A DNA stretch of 64,000 nt from positions 8,953,087 to 9,017,086 of the forward strand of contig OW388298.1 in NCBI GenBank assembly GCA_936450465.1. The letters run 5' to 3'. Origin of the DNA: Gibbula magus (taxonomy: Eukaryota > Mollusca > Gastropoda > Trochida > Trochidae). The notes under the pieces were generated by a model, which was given only the letters and a program-made list of their open reading frames with translations, did no database searches and was not told where the DNA came from. Of this stretch, positions 10,900 through 20,831 are shown one piece after another (within the stretch, counting starts at the first letter, position 1; every line of letters starts with the position of its first letter). Both the position numbers and the translations under genes were made by a program.

Positions 10900-11114
10900 C
10901 TCTCTGCATCCCATCTCTCTTGGTTTGGCTGACCATGGGAACAATATGTGTCAAGCTTGCCGTGATGAGTGATGAGTATGCTGATTCGAGAAGTTGTGGC
11001 ACTGTCACAGTGAGACTCTATCACCAGATTCCACCCCACTTCATGTGGTTCGAGATGGATTTGATCCAGCTGCTCAAAGCAGCAGTCTTTCTTCTTCAAT
11101 ATAGCCTCATGGTT
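10900..11114 (-). CDS. Internal exon, protein unidentified
   Basis: On the minus strand an open frame of 71 codons ends exactly at a splice donor (GAGAG|GTAAAT, donor GT at 10899-10898). Its protein-like text includes CFEQLDQIHLEPHEVGWNLV and ITHHGKLDTYCSHGQPN, with no low complexity. The acceptor is proposed at ACAAAAG|AAC (exon start 11114), but the pyrimidine tract is weak, so the true start could be a little upstream, where the frame stays open. The composition is clearly richer in GC than the flanks. I do not recognise the family, and no partner exon was found nearby. Confidence 0.55.
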
Positions 11115-12154
11115 CTTTTGTATACATTTTAACAAAAAGTTTTAAAATTATTCAACGATAAACAAGTGTAAAGATTACAAAATATATCCATTGCCTCTGT
11201 AGCTCATCAGTACTTGAATGGTTTGTTATCTGAGATTGCATATCTCGAGCCATTGGCTCTGTCAACCTTTTGCATGATTTGTAGGTCTCTTGAGAACTCA
11301 GAAATACTCTGGGTGTTAAGGTATCGCTTTATCAGTCAAGATTACTTGAAGTACCTTCGAGCGACTATTTTTAATGTCAACATTAAAATGGCCGCTCGAT
11401 AGGAAATGGGACCTGCATGGCTTAACCGAACCATGTACACTGATTTTAGAACTCTTTTTATTGATTCAGGAGTATTTTTAGATATTTATTTATTTAGGGG
11501 TGAAACGGTTCACAAGTGTAGTAGTTAAACTGCAGTATTTTGAGATTTGTGATTTTTCGATATATACCGAATTATTCAGTCAGAATACATAATTCAATTA
11601 AACAATTATCTTTATTTACCTCAAATATACAATGCAAAATTTCTGAAAGTCAATGACAATGACAAAAATTGTAATAAATGAATTATTATCAATCGTCTGC
11701 TTGTTTCGAAAGCTTGGATGATACATTTCGCCCTTGTCCCTGAGTAAGGTTCATTTGTTTGGAATAGAGACAAACATTCTTGATTGACTCAAATATCATG
11801 ACTGACAAGTCATCCAAGGCTTAAAAAACAACTTGATAATTTTGTTTGTAAAAAGTTGTAACACTTAGTAGATAGCTACTGCAAGCTTTTAAAATGTACA
11901 GACATAATATTGTGTACTAATTTACTTCTGAGTGACAGGAAGTTCTGCAACTGGTAAATCTTGTGATTTGTTCAACAAATCAGTCTTTGAGTTTCAGTTT
12001 TATTTGTTTTGTTGTAATATTACTGCAACATTTATTCATGTTATCCACTTGAGAAATGTTATTATTAATTTCAATTTTACATTTTTAAAAACATTTCCAT
12101 ACCCTATAAACTGGTTTTCAAGAAATACGTTTGATGTGTTGTGGTTTTAGTTTA
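11115..12154. other. AT-rich spacer, nothing recognised
   Basis: No exon with consistent splice sites and no repeat structure were seen on either strand. Confidence 0.45.
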
Positions 12155-12400
12155 AATATCAAAATAATTTGGGGTTGAAATCCCAGTGGAGACACCAAAT
12201 ATTTGTAACCTAGGTCTCATACTGTGTTGAGCCCCTGAGCAAAGCACTTCATCCACAATGAACTCATTCCACCCAGCTGTTTAAATGGGTACCAGGACAC
12301 GGGAAGTATTCAGGCCTCAAAGTGAAGGTTTTGCAAGGAGCATACATGCTCTTTAGACAAAAGAAAATTGCAATGAGTGCATTAATAAGATTGCTAGTGG
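12155..12400 (+). mobile_element. Probable SINE with conserved central domain
   Basis: A degenerate B-box-like GGGTTGAAATCCC is followed by GAGCAAAGCACTTCATCC and CCACCCAGCTGTTTAAATGG, a run that resembles a central domain shared by many marine invertebrate SINEs. Ends and duplications were not resolved, so the limits are approximate. Confidence 0.45.
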
Positions 12401-13695
12401 TACCTGTATATGAATGAATATAAGCAAAAACTGTAAGCTAGCCAATATTCAATACCATTTTGTAGCCATTGTGATGGATAATGGTTATATTTGGTGAAGA
12501 GGTTTTTTTAGGGGACCTCAAATTTTGTAAAGGATCAAGTGTGTTCCTAACTCAAAATTACAGCTTATTTTAAATTTTAAATTTATATTTTAGTTTTTAA
12601 ATTACAAACTGAATCAAAAGTAGAAGCAAGCAAGCTGACATACCCCTGCTTCGAAATATAGTTTGACATTATTGAAAATAGGAAAGGCAAATCTATGGGA
12701 ATGACTAACTTGTGTGTAAAGTTGAATGAATATGAAATGTACAGTTCCAGAGTTAAACTAGAAGGTGTTTTTCACTCGTAAAAACAGATTTCTCCCCTTT
12801 CCTCCAATTTAACTTCAGTTATAACCCTTCTAAAAGACAAAGTATTAATTGTTGTAATGGAAACAGAAACAAATTGAATTTAACAAAGTTCCACCACCCA
12901 AAAGATACATCTACATGATATCTGGAGGTAGTGTACCAAATTGGGATGAATAGGTCACATACTTTATGAGAACTGATCTGGAAATAAATAATTTATATTT
13001 GAATTTAAAGAAATATGATTCATGTGATTTGTATTATCACTGTTTACAGTATTATGACATTATCACTGATTTATTACAGTCAAACAAAACATTTATGGTC
13101 ATGACTTCATCATTTTAAAAAAATAAAAGAAATGTGTGTATTAATAAATCTGAAAATGTTATGATTTTATATTTTAGCATAGGCCATTTAATGCATGAAA
13201 TACTAGGAATGTCATAGTTTGGTTGAAATATAATTAAGGTTTTTAATGAGCTATTTAAACTGTTTGAGATGTTTTAAATTGGGTTTATATAATATTATAA
13301 AACGGATAACCATTTTCTATGGATTTGAATGCTTATCGGCTTATCGGAATTCTCTATTTTTAATTTTGCACATCTATTTTTACTATGATGCGAGTTTAAT
13401 AATAGCTAAAAAAATACGTACAGGAAAAAGATATGATGAACTGAAAAACTGAAGTGGCGAGTGGGTTCGGCTGTACGCGATCAGCTGATGGCGAAAGTAG
13501 TACGGCATTATGACGTCACTATCGTTGAATAACTTGTTTTGGTTACACAACACTCGTTGAATAACTTTCAACTGGTTACACAGCACCTGTTTCAAATAAC
13601 CAAAATTATTTCATAAAGATATTCAGAACACGTATGTAAAAAATCGGGTTGAGTAACAAGATGTTTTATCCTCTAATGTTACGTAACAATATCTA
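12401..13695. other. AT-rich spacer with one dispersed repeat
   Basis: No gene seen. It contains the partner (13008-13185) of the repeat at 352-515. The plus-strand open frame at 13246 and minus-strand frame at 13383 are AT-rich and not protein-like. Confidence 0.45.
13008..13185 (+). repeat. Dispersed repeat, partner of 352-515
   Basis: It shares ordered blocks with 352-515 in the same orientation. Class unknown. Confidence 0.6.
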
Positions 13696-13872
13696 CAGTC
13701 AACCCGCGATAATCCGGCCACCGATAATCCGAATCTCGCAGTTTCCGAACGGTAAGAAGATGTAACCAAACTAATCTCTTTAGTAGTCCTCAGTACTCAG
13801 TAGTCCGAACATTTCACTATCCGAACGTTTTTGATGAAAAATGGAAGCGTTAGGATTATCGAGGCCTGACTG
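13696..13872. mobile_element. pogo/Tigger-like MITE, 177 bp
   Basis: The ends are CAGTCAACCCGCGATAATCC and, at the other end, a reverse complement starting CAGTCAGGCCTCGATAATCC. Both are flanked by TA (13694-13695 and 13873-13874), the target duplication of Tc1/mariner/pogo elements. A copy of exactly the same length lies inverted at 58174-58350. It is non-coding, so mobilised in trans if at all. Confidence 0.85.
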
Positions 13873-14388
13873 TATATACATTTCATAATACTTTAATCAT
13901 AAATGGAAAATTTGAGAAAAAATAATTGCCAAAAACATGCTCAGGCATTGGCTGATCCGAAGGTAGGAGCCATGGACAATTTTGCACATTGGATGAAATA
14001 ATGGTATATTAAAATTTGAATTTTACTATTGCTACAAAGGAGAATTGCCCATTTAAAATCTAGAATATTACACAAAGCCCTAAAATGTCAAAGGTGTCTT
14101 TCCCAATCCATGCATGCTACAGTGCCTTTAAATACATAAGCTACACAGGCCACTACTATAAAGCAGAACTGAACAATACTTATTTTCAGAGGAGAGGTGT
14201 ACAATTTGCAACATTGGTGTACAATCATATATTCTATGACAGTTCAGTGTACAAAATACTCCACAAGTGTACAAGTAGGCAGGCCTGATAAAGTATTACA
14301 TATCAATCTTCCAGATATTATAGTTCAATGTCCTGGGTTAGAAATTAAATTGAAACATTATGGTAGTGTGCAGGGCCTAGTTCTTATT

Positions 14389-15237
14389 ATGTCCCCCGAA
14401 AAAAAATTCTGGAGACATAATGTTTTCGCTTTCGTCCGTCATTCCGTCATTCCGTCATTCCGTCATTCCGAAATGCTTTCTTTTCCGGGCAATATCTCAA
14501 AAAACGTTCAATATTTTTTCACGAAACTTGGTATATGGTTAGACCTAGTGGTGGAGTGGTGCCTTTTGCTATTTTGGTTATTCAGAATTTTTTATTTTTT
14601 CTGGTTTCCATGGAAACAATTTGAACTTAGTGCAAATTGGGGGTAGGGACCTTTTCCGGCCTCTATTTCAAAATCTATCTAGTATTACTTTACGAAACTT
14701 GGTATGTGGTTAGACCTAGTGGTGGAGTGGTGCCTTTTGCTATTTTGGTTATTCAGAATTCTTCATTTTTTCTGGTTTCCATGGAAACAATTTGAACTTA
14801 GTGCAAATTGGGGGTAGGGACCTTTTCCGGCCTCTATTTCAAAATCTATCTAGTATTACTTTACGAAACTTGGTATGTGGTTAGACCTAGTGGTGGAGTG
14901 GTGCCTTTTGCTATTTTGGTTATTCAGAATTCTTCATTTTTTTCTGGTTTCCATGGAAACAATTTGAACTTAGTACATATTGAGGGTAGGGACCTTTTCC
15001 GGCCTCTATTTCCAAAACCATTCAATATTTTTTCACCAAACTTTGTATTTGCTTATACCTAGTGATAGAGTGGTGCCTTTTGCTACTTTTGCTATTCTGA
15101 ATTTTTTATTTCTCGTTATTAATGCAGTATTGAACTTAATGCTTAGCATAAATGAAAAATAAGGGTTTTATTGACTAGGTTGGATTGAAAGTTGGAGCGG
15201 GGGACATCACAATGCATCACATGCACATATTTCTAGT
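14389..15237 (+). mobile_element. Family B Helentron-like element, complete
   Basis: The 5' end ATGTCCCCCG (14389-14398) is the perfect complement of CGGGGGACAT at 15198-15207, which sits inside the 3' end. Beyond it come the hairpin TGCATCACATGCA (15213-15225) and the terminus CTAGT (15233-15237). A CCGTCATT microsatellite follows the head. The body is about four units of 170 bp, each with CGAAACTTGGTATGTGGTTA and TTTCCATGGAAACAATTTG. No protein is encoded. Confidence 0.75.
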
Positions 15238-15387
15238 TTTGACTTCTACTGCTGCCCATCTAAAGTTGGACCAGCCCATTAGGTCGACTCTGTATTGATA
15301 AATCTAAACTTCTGTGTTTGAATGACACAGATTTTGCCATTTTACTTGTTAAGATGACTGTCTCTCGCTATGAGTATTCCAAAGTCA

Positions 15388-15427
15388 GGGGTTACGGGTT
15401 ATGGGTTACGGGTTACGGGTTACGGGT
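15388..15427 (+). repeat. GGGTTAC heptamer repeat
   Basis: About five tandem copies of GGGTTAC, one with a TGGGTTAC variant. It is telomere-like in appearance but interstitial and very short. Confidence 0.8.
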
Positions 15428-15872
15428 AGAAACTAACCTCAAACACATAGTAGCCTGTTTTGTGTCTAAGCTCTTTCATAAGTATTCAGGAATATTAAGC
15501 GGTCCACAGGGCTAGCAGAAGCCAACATTTGCTAGCCCAACATAATTTTTACTAGCCTTGGGCCAAAGGACAAGTGTTAATTGTAATAATTTCTAGCCCC
15601 AAAAGTGATTTCTGGCCCACAGGGCTAGCAGTATCCAAATTGTGATAACCCAAGGTATTTTTTTCTAGCCTGGGGCTGAAGGACTAGTATTTATTTCTAG
15701 ACCTGATGTCAGTTCACATTAAAATCTACATTGTCAATTGACCAAAACTTTCAAGATTCCAGCTTATAAGAATGTAAATTCTGGAGAGTGATGAACTAGA
15801 AATAAATCAAAAGGACATATGTTGGCTTTATCAGATCAATATTATTAAACAGTAACAATAATATAAACATAC
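15428..15872. other. Spacer with imperfect GGGCTAGCAG repeats
   Basis: Words such as CCACAGGGCTAGCAG recur at 15506 and 15617 with related text between. No gene or named element seen. Confidence 0.4.
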
Positions 15873-15996
15873 TTGAGCATGTCAGGACACTGTTGTAGAG
15901 GTCAACTTGAGTCTGCAGCAACTGTCTGTATTGTCCTTGTTATTCTGACCACTGGAACAGTTTGCACCCATCTACCTTGGCCTGCAGGTACTGCAA
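15873..15996 (-). CDS. Candidate exon, frame uncertain
   Basis: On the minus strand the segment is bounded by an acceptor (GTATTTTTAG) and a donor (CTCAA|GTATGT). One frame reads VDGCKLFQWSE then a TAA (15940-15942) then QGQYRQLLQTQVDLYNSVLT. The GCKLFQW part is reminiscent of the end of a GRF-type zinc finger, but the stop would make it a pseudogene. Another frame is open for about 30 codons to a TGA near 15908 and could be a terminal exon. The two readings cannot be separated from this sequence alone. Confidence 0.35.
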
Positions 15997-16175
15997 CTAA
16001 AAATACACATATTGTATATTAGTTTCAGAATTTTCACAAAATGATCATTCTCTCAAAGAAATATTAGAATTATTTTTCAATACATGATATATAAAACCTC
16101 AATACCTTTTGCTCTTTCCAACCACATGCCTCATTCAGATTTCTTGAATTTTTAAATTATGAACGAATGCTTTAT

Positions 16176-17051
16176 TATACCCCCGCCTTACGCCCCCGCC
16201 GCGGGGGTATATAGCGTTCATTCTTTCCGTCCGTCCGTCTGTCTGTCCGTCCGTCCCAAAACTTTGTGCGGAGCAGATCACCCAAACTATACATGCTAGC
16301 ATCTCCAAACTTCATACACATTTCAACCATGATCCCTAGTTGTGCCTTTTGAGGGTGAGAACTATTTCTGAATTTTATTTTTTTCGGTTTCCATGGAAAC
16401 GTGACTAAAAAATTACTCTTTGAGGCAGTCGTTTTGTGCGGAGCAGATCACCAAAACTATGCATGCTAGCTTCATCAAACTTCATTCACATGTCAACCAT
16501 GATTCCTAGTAGTGCCTTTTGAGGGTGAGACCTATATCTGAATTTTAATTTTTGCGGTTTCCATGAAAACCTGACATAAACAGGGACTCTATAGAGAAGT
16601 CTTGTTGTCCGGACCATATCTCCCATACTATGCATGTCAGCTTCACTTAACTTGATACAGAGGTTAACCATGATCCCTAGATGTGTCTTTTGAGGGTAAG
16701 ACCAATATGCAAATGCTATTTTTGGATAGTTGCTATGGAAACATGACTTCAACAGTGACTGTAGAAGTCAGTTTGTCCTAAGCATATCTCCTGTACTACA
16801 TTTGAAAGCACCACCAAACTTGAAACACATGTCAACCATGATCCCTAGATGTGCCTTTTGACAACTGGACCCTAATTATATAGCTTACATCTTCCAATGT
16901 TATGTAGAAACATCTGAAGCTGATCCACTTCATCAAAATTGTATTGATATGTTAATCAATAGCCACAGATTTATAATTTGCTTATTTGAAACTTCTTTGA
17001 CCTAAGCGGGAAGCGGGGGTATATGTGAGCTTTGCTCGCTTCTACACTTGT
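16176..17051 (+). mobile_element. Family C Helentron-like element, complete
   Basis: The 5' end TATACCCCCGC (16176-16186) has its complement GCGGGGGTATA at 17013-17023, inside the 3' end. A hairpin GTGAGC-TTT-GCTCGC (17025-17039, one G-T wobble) and the terminus ACTTGT (17046-17051) follow. The head carries a CCGTCCGT microsatellite. The body has four to five diverged units of about 170 bp with GCGGAGCAGATCACC and TTTCAACCATGATCCCTAG. Flanks are T on both sides. Confidence 0.75.
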
Positions 17052-17303
17052 TTATACAAATTACTTTAATCATTGATATTCTTTACAGGTCAAGGTATTG
17101 TAATTTTATTATGAAGATTACCCTTCACACATCTAGACCTACCCTTATGCCTTGATATATTGACATTATAAATCATTATTAGAATTTACCAATAATACCA
17201 TTTATGATTGCTAATTGACATCCAAAATGTTTGTAAATCTAATATTTTGGAAATAATTTCAGAATTTCACTGCACGCAATTAATGAATTAACACATTCAA
17301 CAA

Positions 17304-17475
17304 ATGAAGTCTGAATACGTGAAACCTGGAAAGGAAATTCTGTCTTTGACTCGTGCTTGCTCTCGTCTCTCCCAGTATCGCCGGAAGGCAGGTGGAAACT
17401 CAAGATACGTTTCCCCTGGTCCTATGGCGCTGTCCTGCGATGAGCTTCGACAGCTGGTGTCATTTATACTGAACA
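17304..17475. other. Coding-like block, strand unresolved
   Basis: Both strands are open and protein-like. The plus frame contains PGPMALSCDELRQLVSFILN after a strong pyrimidine-AG (CTCTCGTCTCTCCCAG). The minus frame contains GETYLEFPPAFRRYWERR. The plus strand is favoured because plus-strand exons lie just downstream, but no good plus donor is seen. Confidence 0.35.
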
Positions 17476-17531
17476 GCTTTCACATGCTGTCCATATATCA
17501 ATGTTTCTAATCTTTATCTTTTGCTGTGAAG

Positions 17532-17665
17532 GTGACACATGAGTGGAGGTTTGGCGAATGTGAACATGGCCCTTAGAGCAAGATGAGAAGTATGTCAACC
17601 CTGAGTCTGAGAGGGTGTCTATTGGATGGCTGACTGGGGAAAATGGGTTGCCATCCAAACTACAG
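17532..17665 (+). CDS. Exon of plus-strand gene, frame disturbed
   Basis: The acceptor is CTTTTGCTGTGAAG and the donor CTACAG|GTACGC (GT at 17666). The first part reads VTHEWRFGECEHGP in one frame and then stops. The second part (17564-17665) reads LEQDEKYVNPESERVSIGWL and on to PSKLQ in the next frame. A one-base shift joins them, so this is a frameshifted exon, an assembly error, or an exon starting at an alternative acceptor near 17576. It ends in phase 0, matching the terminal exon at 18561. The product is unknown. Confidence 0.45.
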
Positions 17666-18560
17666 GTACGCATAACTGTATACATGCAACATATTCTATT
17701 CAAATTCCAAGCAGGCTCTAATTCCCGCCAGACAGTGAAACTAAATATTGCTACTTTTCATTTGTGTTAGCGGAGCAGCTCCCTTTACCTCAACTTCATA
17801 GAACAGGCTGCTATATGCTATCACAGAAATGATAACTAAATGCACCAGGGTTTAATTTAGTCAACGACTATTGCATGTTATGATTAGTGAGGGAAGCCGC
17901 CTTGTCCCCAGAGATCAGTAATGCTAGGATGCTCTTATTTCAATAGTAAGTCAATTATTGGAATTAGAAACAGATTTCATCAACATATTATGGGCATGGT
18001 ATATATGTGTAATGGCAAGTAGTGAAGCTCTTTTTGGTTCAATGGTCTTGTAATCCGCTTTCAAATGAGCACAGGGGCGAGATAGTGCAGTGGTTAGCGA
18101 GTTCGTCTTTGGATCAAGAGGTCTGGGGTCCGAATCTCGCCAGAGGCATGGCAACTTTGTCTGCAGTATAGAACTGTTTTACACCCAGTAAGGTTTGGGT
18201 GCAATGCTTCACTGAATTTCAGCATAGTACCACCCATGGTTCGCACGTCCAGTCGGTGCTTGTAGGTTTCACGACAATGAATAGCCACATGGCGTTGCAG
18301 GCTTTCTCCCTGACATAAACCTATCAGCCGCGATATAAGTGAAATACTCTTGAACTCAGCTTTAAACCCCAATTCACCTCACCTCAAATGAGCACAAATT
18401 CATGGATGTAACATGTAAACTAAGTGATATACACTACAAAATTATCATAACAATCAAACACTTAAACTATGTTTGATAAGCTAAAGCTTTATTAGTATGA
18501 AAAAATTATATTTACAATAATACTGATTAAAAAACATCATATTCATTTTACTTGTTACAG
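17666..18560 (+). other. Probable intron with a SINE insertion
   Basis: It lies between a phase-0 donor and a phase-0 acceptor of the plus-strand gene. Its only recognised content is the SINE at 18074-18383 with its target duplication. Confidence 0.4.
18074..18383 (+). mobile_element. tRNA-derived SINE with perfect 13-bp TSD
   Basis: Same family as 3285-3601. A-box GATAGTGCAGTGG, B-box-like GGGTCCGAATC, then the shared body, then a short CACCT-repeat tail. TCAAATGAGCACA occurs on both sides (18061-18073 and 18384-18396), proving insertion by LINE-type retrotransposition. The intact duplication suggests it is younger than the copy at 3285. Confidence 0.85.
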
Positions 18561-18644
18561 ATATACAGATATCCAGATTTTACATACAACATGCGACAGT
18601 CAACTTATCCAGTGAGAGGACAAGCTTTACCAGTATATCCCTGA
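18561..18644 (+). CDS. Terminal exon of plus-strand gene
   Basis: A strong acceptor, TTTTACTTGTTACAG, opens a 27-codon frame, IYRYPDFTYNMRQSTYPVRG then QALPVYP, ended by TGA at 18642-18644. It is in phase with the exon ending at 17665. The text is protein-like, Tyr/Pro-rich and without low complexity. I do not recognise the protein. Confidence 0.45.
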   Translation: MYRYPDFTYNMRQSTYPVRGQALPVYP

Positions 18645-18672
18645 AACCCTGGAGAATATTTTGTAGTGGGAT

Positions 18673-18745
18673 ATCCCTTTAGCTCAACTGGTAGAGTGCA
18701 GGGCTGTCACCTGGTGGTCCCGGGTTCGATTCCCGCTGGACGTGA
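18673..18745 (+). pseudogene. tRNA-like sequence, degenerate
   Basis: It has a good A box (TAGCTCAACTGGTAGAGTG) and a perfect B box (GGTTCGATTCC), so pol III promoter elements are intact. The acceptor halves do not pair and the anticodon arm is irregular, so it is not a functional tRNA. It may be a tRNA pseudogene or the head of a SINE whose body is missing. Confidence 0.5.
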
Positions 18746-19170
18746 TATCACAATTACTTCTCTTACATCTCCATAAATTGTAACAATGGTAGTCTGTCTT
18801 CTTTGCATTAACCTCCAGCTTGAACATGTGCAGGACCATCAGATCTTGCTTTTATCTCTGTGTCAATCATGTGTGAACACATTACAAAGTTTGGATTTTT
18901 AATTTGTACAATTGATAAACCTCTAAATTTACAATTTATAAAGAGAAGTAAACAAGATTTGCAAGGTGTTCTGCATGTAAATAGGTATATATATATATAT
19001 AGACCCAAGACAATTTCAGTCATTCTGGATAATTCATTGCCAGTCTATCAAAACACACCAGGTGGGCTTTACAATAAGTGATTCCATGCACTAGTGACCA
19101 TTACAATGATACATACCTGACTTTTGACAGTACAATTGTGTTTGTTCTTGCGACACAATTCTTCCTCAGA
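18746..19170. other. Spacer, nothing recognised
   Basis: It contains a short (TA)n tract near 18986. No exon or repeat was supported. Confidence 0.4.
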
Positions 19171-19317
19171 TCATGTATGTCCCGGTGGTTGGTGGCCACA
19201 CAACATGAGGGGGCTGCCCCTGATTGAGACGGGGTCATGGTGGTGACTCCAGGGTTTGACTTTTCTCTGAATGAGGAGATATCTAGTTATCTTAGGATAA
19301 CTGATGGAATGTACATG
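19171..19317 (-). CDS. Possible terminal exon, minus strand
   Basis: The minus strand has a strong acceptor (GTTTTTGTATTTGCAG), then 48 open codons beginning HVHSISYPKITRYLLIQRKV and a TGA at 19173-19171. A second frame in the same DNA is also open (SQSGAAPSCCVATNHRDIHD) and reaches a donor-like CAG|GTATGT near 19116. At most one is real. It lies on the same strand as the better-supported exon at 19815-19902, but the phases do not join directly. Confidence 0.3.
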   Translation of the reverse strand, partial: HVHSISYPKITRYLLIQRKVKPWSHHHDPVSIRGSPLMLCGHQPPGHT

Positions 19318-19814
19318 CTGCAAATACAAAAACACACTTACAACTAGACATGTATATAAAGATAACATTTTCATGGTGATAACTAACAGTGATAAGTTTG
19401 AGAATACACAATGTATCACAATGACATACAACCTATGTCTTATGTAACAAGTGAGTAAATTACAATTTCCCCATTAAATATATATTCACCCCTCTCATCC
19501 TCTTGCCCTTGGTCGACTAGTGTGACAGTAGTTCTAGTGGTACAGTGAAATAACATGTCAAGAATAATTTTCAAGTCATATCTCATTAGTATCACATTCA
19601 TGAACATATACTATTTGTATTTTGCTAAATGTACAGACGACCAAAATATATCAATTTAAATTGATCAATTTACATGATAATTTGCAACACCTTTTTCGTC
19701 GCAATGTGTACAAGACCTGGCATTGACATTTTCTTTGGGGTTACTGGGTCACAAAATCTACAAGTAAGTTATTTATGTATCATTATGTATGTATGTATGT
19801 ATGAAATGACTTAC

Positions 19815-19902
19815 CTGGGGGGTTTACAGGACCAACCGGTGAGTTGAACTCCCGAATGAAAGGTGGGCAGGGGCGGTGGTTGAAATCCGCTGGATTCATT
19901 AC
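19815..19902 (-). CDS. Internal exon, minus strand
   Basis: The splice sites are both canonical: acceptor ATTTTATTTCAG and donor CCCCAG|GTAAGTC. The 88-nt exon reads VMNPADFNHRPCPPFIREFN then SPVGPVNPP in its best frame, ending in phase 1. The base composition is distinctly GC-richer than the introns. The protein is not recognised. The plus-strand gene ending at 18644 would be convergent with it. Confidence 0.55.
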
Positions 19903-20765
19903 CTGAAATAAAATATTACATTAATGTAGCTCAAAGATAATTACATACTCAAAATTCACCATACATGTGTTGTTTACCGGGTAAATGGATTTATGTATTA
20001 AAATAATTGATAAGTTAAAAAATCACCAAATCAGAGTCTGTGGCTCTAATTTTAAGTTTTCCTTAATAAGTTAACGATTTTGGTGATTTATTTATTATGT
20101 AAGGTTGAAGATCTATGTAAAACAAAAGGATCTTAGATGACCCTTGTTGTCAATATTTGGGGGTTAAAGAGTAACCAATTCTACTAGGTAGTATTCTCAG
20201 TTCAGCATTCAGTCCAAGCATTTATGTCATTAAGGTTTAGAGAAAACATGTTATCAGTTATTCTCAACAATAGAGCCATGGGCTCTGTAGTTCATTATCA
20301 TGACTTCATTTAGAATAAGTAAACAACTTCTGGAGAAAATTTTAACTCACTTCAAAGTATTTTCTTATACAATACAATAAATTATATATTTATTTCAATC
20401 TGTAAACAACCTTGTAATATTTAAATTAAAATAATATTTAAGTCTGTAGATGTAGTATTTTTTGTATTTCTTTTTAAATTTAAAATAAGAAAATTGGGCA
20501 GAAGCTCCCGCGTGCCCGGCTACCTGCCTGGTCGAGGGAGCAAAAACTGCTCGGCTACTTCACCCCCCTTCCCTCGAGACGCATGGACAACTGTCACATG
20601 TGTGCAATGCCTCCCTTTCCCAAAATGAAAAATAATGTAGTTTTATTTCTGATGAATTTACTTCGGTCATTTATTCATTAACAAATATATACATCAATGA
20701 AATTTCAAATACCCCAATAATAGGGACGCTGCACATACAATGATTTTACCCTTCATGTCAAGAAA
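19903..20765. other. AT-rich spacer with family A remnant
   Basis: No exon recognised. It contains a reversed 3' terminus of family A (20269-20299) and a GC-rich patch at 20505-20580 with no identified function. Confidence 0.4.
20269..20299 (-). mobile_element. Family A 3' terminus remnant, reversed
   Basis: AATAGAGCCATGGGCTCTGT then AGTTCATTATCA is the reverse complement of the family A terminal hairpin and a decayed inner inverted repeat. No internal units remain. Confidence 0.6.
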
Positions 20766-20825
20766 TATGCCGCCAGGGGCACGGCAACTTTGTCTGCAGT
20801 AGAGAACTGTTCTACACGCAGTAAA
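20766..20825 (+). mobile_element. SINE fragment
   Basis: About 55 bp identical in type to the SINE body at 3345-3402 (GGGGCACGGCAACTTTGTCT onward). It directly abuts the family B copy, so a breakpoint lies near 20826. Confidence 0.75.
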
Positions 20826-20831
20826 TAGTAA

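Noticed and set aside
18673..18745. Functional tRNA gene
   Set aside because: The A and B boxes are good, but the acceptor stem does not pair and the anticodon arm is irregular.
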